Assembly (NCBI RefSeq): GCF_003325355.1
Contig: NZ_CP030850.1
Coordinates: 3,968,001 to 4,032,000, forward strand
DNA length: 64,000 nt
From: Runella rosea
Lineage (GTDB): Bacteria > Bacteroidota > Bacteroidia > Cytophagales > Spirosomataceae
Reading direction: 5' to 3'
The notes below the pieces were generated by a model. The model searched no databases. It was not told the DNA's origin and was given only the letters and a program-made list of their open reading frames with translations. Both the position numbers and the translations under genes were made by a program. How positions within the stretch are numbered: the first letter of the stretch is position 1; every line of letters starts with the position of its first letter. Shown one piece after another: positions 8,973 to 16,970 of this stretch.

Positions 8973-9554
8973 TTACAACTTATTATCAGCCTTCAAATAC
9001 GTTTTATTGCCGTTTGAATTGATGTAATACTGACCTCCTTTTGGCCCCTGATAGATGGTACGGCCTTTGTCATCTTTACCAATGTTTTTGTCAGCACCAG
9101 CTACCTTTTTACGAGTCCCGTTGTCAGCTTCTTTACCGTCGTCATCTTTTGGTGTTACTTTGGTTTTGGTAGAAGTTGTTTTTTTGTCGGCTTTATCTTC
9201 TTTTTTATCCGCCTTACGGTCCGCTACTTCCGTTTCTTTTTTCTCTTTTTTATCTACTTTCTTCTCGGTCTTATCGGCTTTTTTATCCTCTTTCTTTTCA
9301 GCTTTGTCTTTTGGTTCAGATTTTTTACCCTTGCTCGACTTACCTTCCTTCTTATCGTCGCCAGTTTCCTTTTTATCTGCTTTGTCTTTCGGTTCCGATT
9401 TTTTTCCTTTGCTTGATTTGGCCTCCTTTTTATCGTCGCCAGTTTCTTTCTTGGCCTTTTTCTCTTTTTTAGGTTTTGTATCGTCTTGGGCAACGGTATC
9501 AACAGCAATACCGAAACAAGCTAATGTAATCAACAGGGCAAACAGGTTTTTCAT
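8973..9554 (-). CDS. Secreted Lys/Asp-rich protein with C-terminal PBCV-type basic adaptor motif
   Basis: 193 residues. A signal peptide covers ~1-23 (MKNLFALLITLACFGIAVDT, then VAQ), so export is expected. Residues 35-86 are two near-identical 26-residue repeats (KKETGDDKKE(A/G)KSSKGKK...), followed by more Lys/Glu/Asp-rich, probably disordered sequence to ~160. The last 30 residues (GRTIYQGPKGGQYYINSNGN then KTYL) match the short PBCV-specific basic adaptor motif (Pfam PBCV_basic_adap) known from chlorovirus proteins and found in scattered bacteria. The role is unknown. The gene is monocistronic, with its own -7 element and palindrome upstream (9591-9620) and an intrinsic terminator downstream. 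Low-complexity reading in other frames produces spurious ORFs here. Confidence 0.85.
   Translation of the reverse strand: MKNLFALLITLACFGIAVDTVAQDDTKPKKEKKAKKETGDDKKEAKSSKGKKSEPKDKADKKETGDDKKEGKSSKGKKSEPKDKAEKKEDKKADKTEKKVDKKEKKETEVADRKADKKEDKADKKTTSTKTKVTPKDDDGKEADNGTRKKVAGADKNIGKDDKGRTIYQGPKGGQYYINSNGNKTYLKADNKL
9297..9452 (-). repeat. Two tandem 78-bp in-frame coding repeats
   Basis: Two adjacent 78-bp units (9375-9452 and 9297-9374) encode 26-residue repeats that differ at two positions (A/G and D/E). The DNA copies differ at many synonymous positions, so the duplication is not recent or the repeat is under protein-level selection. Confidence 0.85.
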
Positions 9555-9590
9555 TTTGGTAAAGGATTAAGTTAAATTATTGGTTTGATT

Positions 9591-9620
9591 CAAAAGTATT
9601 GTAAATTTTTAAAATTTACA
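9591..9620 (-). promoter_or_regulatory. Bacteroidota -7 element with overlapping 21-bp AT-rich palindrome
   Basis: Minus-strand TACTTTTG (9598-9591) is an exact TAnnTTTG -7 element, 37 bp before the ATG at 9554. Immediately upstream, 9600-9620 is a perfect 10-1-10 palindrome (TGTAAATTTT-T-AAAATTTACA) covering where the -33 box would be; no TTTG is present at that spacing. A regulator could bind there (inference). Confidence 0.5.
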
Positions 9621-9701
9621 GGAAAGATTCTGCTTTTCTGTTCCTTTTAATACATTAGACGATTGTACCGTCAGGCCAGTCACCTTCACTAAATCCAAAC
9701 A

Positions 9702-10886
9702 ATGATGAAAAAGTCCTTTTTATTCCTTTGCGGATTAACTTCCTTTTCGGTTTTTGCCCAAACAACCACCCCCAATTTTAAGATACAAGTAGTTGATAAT
9801 CAAATCAATATTGGCTATGGGCTGGCCGTTGGTGATGTGGACGGCGACAAACGACTGGATATTTTGTTGGCTGACCAAAAAGACATCGTTTGGTATAAAA
9901 ATGAGGGCACAAAAAACGGGGAATCATGGAAGCGACACGTGATGGTTTCGAACGTGACTCCCAAAGACAACGTTTGCATCGCAGCCCGCGACATCGACGG
10001 CGACGGAAAGGTAGAAGTAGCCATCGGTGCCATGTGGAACCCCGCCGAGACGAACGATATAACAAAATCGGGCGCGGTTTTTTACTTAGTTCGGCCCGAG
10101 GACCCTACCCAACGCTGGGAACCCATACCGCTTCACCACGAAATCACGACGCACCGAATGCGCTGGGCGCAGGTGAGTAAGAATAAGTTTCAACTGATCG
10201 TGGTTCCGTTGCACGGCTTAGGCAATGCCAACGGCGAAGGCAAAGGGGTAAAAGTGCTGGCGTATGACGTTCCTAAAAACCCAAAACAGCCCTGGCCGTA
10301 CCAACTCGTAGATTCAACCTTACACATTACCCACAATTTTGAAATTTGGGAAGATGCCGATGCCACTCGCATACTTATCGGCAGCAAAGAAGGGGGCAAA
10401 GTGGTTTCGTACCAAAAAAATCAGTGGAAACCCACAGGACAATGGATTGGCGAAGGCTTGGGAGTAGGTGAAGTACGCAGAGGATATTTGCCCAATAAAG
10501 ACGCTTTTGTGGCGGCGGTAGCTCCTTGGCACGGCAATCAATTGGTGGTTTTAAACCCTAAAACCAACACTAAAAAAGTCCTGACCGACCGCCTAAGTCA
10601 AGGCCACGCGCTGGCCTGCGGAGATTTTTTGGGCTTGGGCTACTCACAAATAGCGGTTGGTTGGCGCAATCCCAACCCCGACAAAAAGGTGGGCGTACGG
10701 TTGTTTGTATCAAAAGATGCCGCTGGCGAAAACTGGGAAGAATTTGTATTGGATGAAAGTGTCATGATGGCCTGCGAGGACCTTTTGGCCACCGATTTGG
10801 ATGGCGACGGCGATCTGGACATCATTGCCGCGGGCCGCGCCACCCTCAATGTGCTGATTTATTGGAATCAACGAATCAACAAATAG
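9702..10886 (+). CDS. Secreted FG-GAP/VCBS repeat protein (beta-propeller)
   Basis: 394 residues with a signal peptide (MMKKSFLFLCGLTSFSVFAQ). Calcium-loop FG-GAP/VCBS repeats are visible: GDVDGDKRLDILL (~44-56), RDIDGDGKVEVAIG (~97-110) and TDLDGDGDLDIIAAG (~365-380), with degenerate blades between. The fold is probably a seven-bladed propeller at the cell surface or in the periplasm. Related proteins occur in Bacteroidota and planctomycetes with unknown function. No C-terminal type IX sorting domain is visible. It converges with the last polysaccharide glycosyltransferase, with only 2 bp between the stops and no room for a separate terminator. Confidence 0.85.
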   Translation: MMKKSFLFLCGLTSFSVFAQTTTPNFKIQVVDNQINIGYGLAVGDVDGDKRLDILLADQKDIVWYKNEGTKNGESWKRHVMVSNVTPKDNVCIAARDIDGDGKVEVAIGAMWNPAETNDITKSGAVFYLVRPEDPTQRWEPIPLHHEITTHRMRWAQVSKNKFQLIVVPLHGLGNANGEGKGVKVLAYDVPKNPKQPWPYQLVDSTLHITHNFEIWEDADATRILIGSKEGGKVVSYQKNQWKPTGQWIGEGLGVGEVRRGYLPNKDAFVAAVAPWHGNQLVVLNPKTNTKKVLTDRLSQGHALACGDFLGLGYSQIAVGWRNPNPDKKVGVRLFVSKDAAGENWEEFVLDESVMMACEDLLATDLDGDGDLDIIAAGRATLNVLIYWNQRINK

Positions 10887-10888
10887 CT

Positions 10889-12028
10889 TTACTTTTGAAG
10901 ATTAACAATACCTTGAAGCATTTCATGGGCTACTTTTTCGGGGGCAAAAGGGGCTACAATCTGTCGGGAAGCGTCACCCATACGTGATAATGATGCAGCA
11001 TTTTGCACAAAATAACGCATTTTGGCTACTAAATCTTGTTTTTGACGCGGGTCGAAGGTAAAGCCGTTCTGACCCGTACGAACCAAATCCTCCACGCAGC
11101 CAGAAGGCGCTGAGACCAACACAGGTAAGCTGCAAATCATGGCTTCGTTGACTACCAACCCCCACGGCTCCGACTCGCTGGGTAACACCAATACATCCGC
11201 TAAAGCCAAGTATTCGGCCACTTCGTACCAAGGAACCCCCGCTTCAAAGCGAATATTATATATTTTTTGAGCTTGCTGCTGTAACGTTGATTTTTGCTCG
11301 CCTTCACCCAATAAAACCAATCCCCAATCAGTCGTTTCGGCACTGATTTCAGCGAAGGCTTCCAACAACATAGCTAAGTTTTTGGGAGCAATCAGCCGAC
11401 CAACAAAAATAAAATTGTAGGTTGCCCATTTTTTTTTCTGCTTCCGTTTTTCCCGCTCGGAAACGGCTGTTTGATAATGTTCTAAAATCACGTCATTGTC
11501 TACCACTGCTGCCTTACGAGTCAGGATTTGAGAAGGTATCACACCGAGTTTTTCCAAATACGCCGCCGATGATTGTCCGAAACAGAAAAAACCGTTTGCC
11601 TGCTTTAGCAAAAATTGCTTAAAACGCTCCTTCGCTCCCATCCGTACATGGTCGCGCACGTTAGACTCATTAGAAATGATGACTTTAATCCCCGTCAGTT
11701 TAGCATAAAACAGTAAAACCCACTGCGCAGGGTCATACCAGCCCGTCAGATTCAGCACATCGGGACGATAACTACGGATTTTTTTCAACAGTGCCTTGGT
11801 TCGCGGCCACAGTTTGACTTGGTCGAGCGACGTATTAAAAAGCACCTCATAGTCGTAGTCGTACCGAAAAGCTTCGGCGTCGCCCATGTTGGCGCGGCTT
11901 TTTTCGGAAAGGGCGATTTGAACAACGTGAATTTCTACACCGTACTGCGGAGAAAATCGGTGTAGTTCGCTGAACAATTTGGACTTATAATGTGCCCAAA
12001 GCTGGTTATGGACGATGAGTACGCGCAT
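10889..12028 (-). CDS. GT4-type (group 1) glycosyltransferase
   Basis: 379 residues from the ATG at 12028 (MRVLIVHNQLWAHYKSKL); the upstream start would add seven residues before the conserved beta strand. It has a GT-B fold: N-terminal acceptor domain, then the donor domain FIFVGRLIAPKNLAMLLEAF (~215) and LVLLGEGEQK, and the E-x7-E region (LPSESEPWGLVVNEAMICSL) that contacts the nucleotide-sugar. It overlaps the preceding SGNH-hydrolase gene by 23 bp, indicating translational coupling at the downstream end of the polysaccharide locus. Donor and acceptor are not predictable. Cytoplasmic or peripheral membrane. Confidence 0.92.
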   Translation of the reverse strand: MRVLIVHNQLWAHYKSKLFSELHRFSPQYGVEIHVVQIALSEKSRANMGDAEAFRYDYDYEVLFNTSLDQVKLWPRTKALLKKIRSYRPDVLNLTGWYDPAQWVLLFYAKLTGIKVIISNESNVRDHVRMGAKERFKQFLLKQANGFFCFGQSSAAYLEKLGVIPSQILTRKAAVVDNDVILEHYQTAVSEREKRKQKKKWATYNFIFVGRLIAPKNLAMLLEAFAEISAETTDWGLVLLGEGEQKSTLQQQAQKIYNIRFEAGVPWYEVAEYLALADVLVLPSESEPWGLVVNEAMICSLPVLVSAPSGCVEDLVRTGQNGFTFDPRQKQDLVAKMRYFVQNAASLSRMGDASRQIVAPFAPEKVAHEMLQGIVNLQK

Positions 12029-13010
12029 GGCGGGCAAAATAAGCGTCAAGGTATTGTTTCAACAGCGGGTATAAGTGTTTGGCCATGTAAGCCTGCCCTT
12101 TGGCGTTGTAATGAATGCTATCAAAGTCAGGATTTCGAAAAAGGTCGTTGGTCAACGGAAACCCACTTCGGTGCAATTTCAATTCATCAATCACTGGAAT
12201 ATGATTTTTACGGGCAAAAGCCAATATCTCTTCGCCTTGGCTATCGTAGCGATTTTGGGCAATTTCGGGCAATTCAGGGTGCAAATAAATACAAAAAGGA
12301 ATATGCATTACTTTAGCAGTATCGGCCAGATGCTGAAAACCAGGATTGAATACCGTTCCGAATTTATGAATCACATCGTTGGGGGCGTGTTGCGCGGCTG
12401 GCGAGAAAAATTCTTTCAAAGGCACTTCTACGTAGTGATACACAAACAACGTATAAATATAACGGTGCCAAAACTCGTACAGCGCTACCGTATATTGTTT
12501 ATCAGGGTAATTGGGATTCACCCCTACCAATTTATGATGGCTCATGTTGTCGTAGGCATCGTGGCTGCTGGTGACTAGGCACATCACATCGGCACTGAAA
12601 AATCCTTTCTTTTTCAAAAAAGCAAACACATTGTCTGGCCCCCAAGACCCCGCCGACACATTCAGTACGCGTACGGGTTGATGATAGTATTCCGTAAATT
12701 GTTTTTCAAGAATTGTCGAGGCCAAATCGTCGTGATCGGTTGGGTTTCCGCCGTTGATGACAGAATCTCCAACCAGTAAAACAACCGTCGTATCAGCAGG
12801 ATTGATGGGGTCGCTACGCATCGAAAACGCATTGGTACGCACTACATTTCTAAAACGAAACCGGTATTGATCAGGGGCAAAAACGTATTCAAAATCGGGA
12901 TCTTCAATATAAATCGGAGCATTGCAAAATCCAAACACAAAGCGCAATAATAACTCAGCAGTTGAAAGCAAAACCAGTAAGAAAACGAGTATTTTACGCC
13001 ATTTTTTCAT
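12006..13010 (-). CDS. SGNH/GDSL-family hydrolase-like protein, membrane anchored
   Basis: 334 residues. An N-terminal transmembrane/signal anchor (ILVFLLVLLSTAELLLRFVF, ~8-27) places the rest outside the cytoplasmic membrane. The nucleophile block is VVLLVGDSVINGG (~78-90), and the Asp/His pair lies near the end in DSIHYNAKGQAYM. Family members remove or transfer acyl groups, often on polysaccharides, so de-O-acetylation or esterification of the locus product is plausible, which fits the acyltransferase-3 in the same cluster. Its 3' end overlaps the next GT4 gene. An exact substrate cannot be given. Confidence 0.8.
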   Translation of the reverse strand: MKKWRKILVFLLVLLSTAELLLRFVFGFCNAPIYIEDPDFEYVFAPDQYRFRFRNVVRTNAFSMRSDPINPADTTVVLLVGDSVINGGNPTDHDDLASTILEKQFTEYYHQPVRVLNVSAGSWGPDNVFAFLKKKGFFSADVMCLVTSSHDAYDNMSHHKLVGVNPNYPDKQYTVALYEFWHRYIYTLFVYHYVEVPLKEFFSPAAQHAPNDVIHKFGTVFNPGFQHLADTAKVMHIPFCIYLHPELPEIAQNRYDSQGEEILAFARKNHIPVIDELKLHRSGFPLTNDLFRNPDFDSIHYNAKGQAYMAKHLYPLLKQYLDAYFARHARTHRP

Positions 13011-13082
13011 TTCTATTTTTTCCTAATTTCGGGCCTTTTCTTCATCAATATTGTTTACAAACCTACGAATCAATCAGTAGTC

Positions 13083-13118
13083 AAAAAAATAAGAGTGCGA
13101 CAAAATTGTCGTCACTCT
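13083..13118 (-). terminator. Intrinsic terminator after the TIM-barrel protein gene
   Basis: On the minus strand the stem AGAGTG...CACTCT extended by GACAA/TTGTC, with a one-base bulge (13092-13118), is followed by a run of seven T residues (complement of 13083-13089). It lies 42 bp past the stop at 13161 and separates that gene from the SGNH-hydrolase gene. Confidence 0.85.
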
Positions 13119-13160
13119 CATTTCAGTAATGGTTATTATTGAGGAATCCATCTTTTAGAT

Positions 13161-15098
13161 TCAACTGCCCCCTCCGCAACCTTTCAAAACCAAACCAAGA
13201 AAATTTGCCACTCTGCTCGTGGGAGCAATCCATAGTGTACTTTCATCGCCATCCAGCGCATTTATAAAGCTCCCGCCCCTTCCAAATGGGGTACCCGTCA
13301 GTTTTTTACTTCCATGATAAAATTCTATTTCAGCAAGATCTCCATTTCCATTTTCGCTAGGCACAAATCGTACTTGGGGGTAAACGGCCAGATTATTGAT
13401 CGTAAACTCCTGCCAAGTACCATTTCCATTTTGAGAAATCGTATACAAACTATCCCAAGTCACCCCATCGGAAGATCCTTGAATTTGCGCCCCAACCAAA
13501 TGATTTTGACAACAATCGTCCCTAAATTTAAGTCGTACTCTATTCACTGCGCATAGCTTTTCTTCTCCGCACTCCGTCACGTTTAGAGTTGTTACGGCCT
13601 GACTATTACATCCTTCTTTGGTGGCAGTTAGCGTATAGGTATAGTTTCCTTTTGCCGCTGGAACATTCACACTCACAAAATTTTCACTGCCATTGACTCC
13701 CTTCCCGCTCCAACTATAACTTACTCCAGCGCAATTCCCTCCCGTGCAATTTGCCGAAAGTGTGACCGCCGCACCGCAGGTTGGGTTGGGGTTATCCGTA
13801 TGAATGCCCAGCGTAAAATTGCAGGTATTGGGCGAGCACTGCGGCAATATATCGTCATTCAAAACAATATTTTTGGGTTGAGAATACGACGATAAATTAT
13901 ACCCTGAGTTATTAAGGATACTTAGCAATGAGTACGTCGTCGTGCTTGTGGCAGTGATCGGCGACATGGGAGTAGTCAGTAATTGCTGAATTTCTGAGCT
14001 TTGCGTAGCAGGAGCAAAATCATTAATTGCGTTGGGAGAGCCGATGACCAACGTCACAAATTTAGCTCCGTGTTCGTACGATTGTTTTAGAAAATTAATT
14101 TTATCTGTTGTGGTCCCTTGCGGAAACATCTCATTCATAATCCATTTATTGGGAACATTGGTTCGTAGCAAATCCATCGAAAACCGGTGATTATAAAACA
14201 TGTCATCATTGACTTTTACCCCATCAAATCGGCAATTCAACTTTTGAAAACCTATTGTTCCCCGGTTTTTTGAAGCTCCGTCAAAAACCGATCCCATATC
14301 CAACACAAATTTTATATTTGAGTCAACCGCTTTGACCGCATTCCCCATTTGGTCAAGAAATTCTTTCAATTTTAAATGCCTAAACACATACCAACGCCTC
14401 CCCGCCTCATCGTTTTGGTTGGTTGGTGGTTGTGCTGCCGTTCCATACTGCGCTAAGTGCCAGTTACTAAACGCATTTTTCATGTGCGACGAATAGTCAA
14501 AAAGAGACCCGTGCGGATATTCCCCTTCCTGATTTGACGTAATAGAAACACTGATAAATAACAACTTTCCTTGCTCCTGAAGGTATTTGTAGCGTTGCGT
14601 TACTTCGGTTACAAAGGCTTTGGCTTTTTCTACCGAAGGCTGGTGGGCAAGGCTAAACATTTTATCGTTGTAGCCGTCGGTGTACACATTTCCGGCCGCG
14701 TCCCGCATTTCATTTGCTTCTCCTCCCCAGATAAACCCCGACCGGTTTATTCCGTAGGCATTATTGGCACCCAAATGGATTCGTAGCGCAATCTTATCCA
14801 TTCCCTGTTGGAGTGCCTTTGCAATAACATTATCTACGGGTCGCCATTCTGACGCAATATTTGGGTTGGATAGACACTGAAATGACGGACATTTGGTAAT
14901 ATCCCACCGTACAGTTATGTACACCGAATTGCACCCTATTGATTTTGCCCCTGGAACCATATCAGCATAGTATTCATACTGATTATCTTCTTGGATATTA
15001 AGGACTAACATCGCCAAGTAACGCTTATTGTCTTGCCCGTATCCTGCAAAACTCAAAGAGAATAGAAAAATCTGAAGGTAAATAAGTGTTTTTTTCAT
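13161..15098 (-). CDS. Secreted glycoside-hydrolase-like TIM-barrel protein with Ig-like and F5/8C-like domains
   Basis: 645 residues from the ATG at 15098, which opens a clear signal peptide (MKKTLIYLQIFLFSLSFAGY, then GQ). Residues ~25-420 look like a (beta/alpha)8 barrel of the beta-galactosidase/endoglucanase type: GCNSVYITVRWDIT, IALRIHLGANNAY, KFVLDMGSVFD, WIMNEMFPQGTT. The Glu in WIMNEMF is a candidate catalytic acid; no specific GH family is assigned. A Cys-rich Ig/PKD-like domain follows (~450-520), then a discoidin-like module (~520-640) with paired Cys. It ends GCGGGS with no T9SS sorting domain. About 290 bp without a gene lies upstream (15099-15387), where I see no exact promoter. 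It may trim or bind the polysaccharide made by its neighbours (inference). Confidence 0.75.
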   Translation of the reverse strand: MKKTLIYLQIFLFSLSFAGYGQDNKRYLAMLVLNIQEDNQYEYYADMVPGAKSIGCNSVYITVRWDITKCPSFQCLSNPNIASEWRPVDNVIAKALQQGMDKIALRIHLGANNAYGINRSGFIWGGEANEMRDAAGNVYTDGYNDKMFSLAHQPSVEKAKAFVTEVTQRYKYLQEQGKLLFISVSITSNQEGEYPHGSLFDYSSHMKNAFSNWHLAQYGTAAQPPTNQNDEAGRRWYVFRHLKLKEFLDQMGNAVKAVDSNIKFVLDMGSVFDGASKNRGTIGFQKLNCRFDGVKVNDDMFYNHRFSMDLLRTNVPNKWIMNEMFPQGTTTDKINFLKQSYEHGAKFVTLVIGSPNAINDFAPATQSSEIQQLLTTPMSPITATSTTTYSLLSILNNSGYNLSSYSQPKNIVLNDDILPQCSPNTCNFTLGIHTDNPNPTCGAAVTLSANCTGGNCAGVSYSWSGKGVNGSENFVSVNVPAAKGNYTYTLTATKEGCNSQAVTTLNVTECGEEKLCAVNRVRLKFRDDCCQNHLVGAQIQGSSDGVTWDSLYTISQNGNGTWQEFTINNLAVYPQVRFVPSENGNGDLAEIEFYHGSKKLTGTPFGRGGSFINALDGDESTLWIAPTSRVANFLGLVLKGCGGGS

Positions 15099-15387
15099 GC
15101 TTCCAGCTCTTTTCAAAAACGAGTAAAAATTCTTAAGAAGTCTCAAAGAGGGTAAGCATGCAGTAAAAGTCAAACAGTAGAGTGCTACTTAAACTAACGA
15201 TAATAGTGGCCCGATGTTATCTGAGGAGGGTTTCTAAATTTCCGTTTTTTCTTTTATAAATTATTTAACAACGCTGCAACAAAATAGCAGAAACCGGCAT
15301 ATATGCTGTTTAATACAAAAAAACAACCCGTTTTACGGCCACCAATACGAATTTTATCAAGCACAAATCAATATCCGTAAACGTCGG

Positions 15388-16950
15388 TTATATCCCTTCA
15401 TAGATTTTAAACTTTTTAGTCTGCTTCACCAATCGAAACCGATAAGCTGGAAATTGGCTTTCTAACGTGGGATTGGTCGGAATTTGTTGATAGGCTTCGT
15501 GCACAAACGCGTATATTTTTCCCGCTTTTCCATGGTATTTTTCGGCCAAAAAACCGCATCCTTTTGCAAATTTAAAATCAATGCTCCCCACCAGTTTCCG
15601 CGCCTTTACGGCATCTACGTTGAGTGACCCAGAGGTGAAATAGAGGATATTGTCTGGTTTATCAACGGTATGGATAAACGCCAAATCCTGCTCTTCGGCG
15701 TGTCTTAATGCGAAACCTGAGCTTCCCGTCGCTGATTCATTACGGATTTCAACTTTTTTGAGGATAAACGTAGAAAGTCCATAACCAGTGTTTAGAATAA
15801 GTAATGCCCCAAACACCCATTTAGCCGAAATCTGCGACTGGCGCGATGCTCGCAACAACAACGGCAAAAACAAATAAGCCACCACTTTGGTATGGCGGTA
15901 TTCTACAGAAATTTCGGCGCCTTTGTTGTAAAGTAACAAAAATATACCACAATAAACCAGATAAAAACCTAAAAACAACCAGCGGGCTTCTGCATGTCCA
16001 GATTGTTTCATCACCCATATTAACCCCAGAAAACTGACCGCCATCAGTGAATAATATAGGCCATGACCCCATTCAGGAAAATCCGTGCGGAGCAATAACT
16101 GAGGGTATATTTCAGCAATACTTAACCAGTGTGTAAGTGGATAGGTAAGGGTTTCAAACGACGTCCAGGAAATATTAAACGGTTGGTTAGTGCTCGTGAT
16201 GGGGCTTGTGCCGAGGTTGATAAATCCCAACTGAGTAAGAGCCAAATAAAAAACCATGCACAATCCCACGGCCAAAGCCGTCCAAAATGCAGGTATAAAG
16301 AGTTTTTTTTGCTTTCTAAAATCATTTAGGAAAGCAATGCCTGCACAACCACACAAGGCGGCTAAGCCGATGGTATAAGCCGTTTTTAAGAAGAAAGAGA
16401 GCAACGACAACACCAACAGCCCACCAAAAAGGACAAAAGGTTGGCGGCGATATTTTAAGAAACACCAAATAGTCCAAGGCTGACTTCCAAATAGCAGCAA
16501 TTCACCCCCAGTGTAGTTGAGAAAATTGATGGTAAATAACCGAGAAGTAGCAATAAAAAACAACCCGAGCGCAATGGTAGTTTTATCAAATTCTAACCGC
16601 TGATATACGAAGTACCACCCCATTAACCCGGCCACCGAAAAAGCCAGTGTTATCCACAAGCTTGCCATTCCAGGCGAGATATTCAGCAATTCGCTTAGTG
16701 CCCCTGGTACCATATACTGACCGGGGCTCCACCAAGTCAAAAACAAGGATTGATTTTGGGCAATATTTTCAGGAGATGGTATTAAAAATGTATTGAATTG
16801 CCCCGTAGTCAGCATATCATTCCAAACAGAGAGGCCAAAACCCGGGTCTTCTCCCAGCACTAATGGAACCCAATACCCAGCCATTGTCATCAACAACAAT
16901 ACCCCGATTAGTAAAGAACGACGCGTAAGTATTTTCTCAATCAAAGCCAT
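15388..16950 (-). CDS. Polytopic membrane protein of the polysaccharide locus
   Basis: 520 residues with about ten hydrophobic helices in the first ~400 residues and a soluble C-terminal part (~400-520). It resembles bacterial membrane proteins of the GT-C/YfhO type in layout: an early extracytoplasmic loop (GEDPGFGLSVWNDMLTTGQ, ~33-51) containing acidic residues, then regular helices. No catalytic motif can be asserted. It is preceded by the O-antigen polymerase-like gene on the same strand with a 20-bp gap. It may be a lipid-linked-sugar transferase adding side residues, or simply a conserved cluster membrane protein. Confidence 0.7.
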   Translation of the reverse strand: MALIEKILTRRSLLIGVLLLMTMAGYWVPLVLGEDPGFGLSVWNDMLTTGQFNTFLIPSPENIAQNQSLFLTWWSPGQYMVPGALSELLNISPGMASLWITLAFSVAGLMGWYFVYQRLEFDKTTIALGLFFIATSRLFTINFLNYTGGELLLFGSQPWTIWCFLKYRRQPFVLFGGLLVLSLLSFFLKTAYTIGLAALCGCAGIAFLNDFRKQKKLFIPAFWTALAVGLCMVFYLALTQLGFINLGTSPITSTNQPFNISWTSFETLTYPLTHWLSIAEIYPQLLLRTDFPEWGHGLYYSLMAVSFLGLIWVMKQSGHAEARWLFLGFYLVYCGIFLLLYNKGAEISVEYRHTKVVAYLFLPLLLRASRQSQISAKWVFGALLILNTGYGLSTFILKKVEIRNESATGSSGFALRHAEEQDLAFIHTVDKPDNILYFTSGSLNVDAVKARKLVGSIDFKFAKGCGFLAEKYHGKAGKIYAFVHEAYQQIPTNPTLESQFPAYRFRLVKQTKKFKIYEGI

Positions 16951-16970
16951 GAAACAATCTTAAACTTAAC

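Noticed and set aside
9297..9452. 78-bp tandem repeat considered as CRISPR or satellite DNA
   Set aside because: Only two units, in frame, with no spacers; it is an internal protein repeat. No CRISPR array was found anywhere.
9055..9570. Hydrophobic plus-strand frame of 171 codons opposite the Lys-rich protein
   Set aside because: Phe/Leu/Ser-rich sequence is the complement of Lys/Glu/Asp codons, not a membrane protein.
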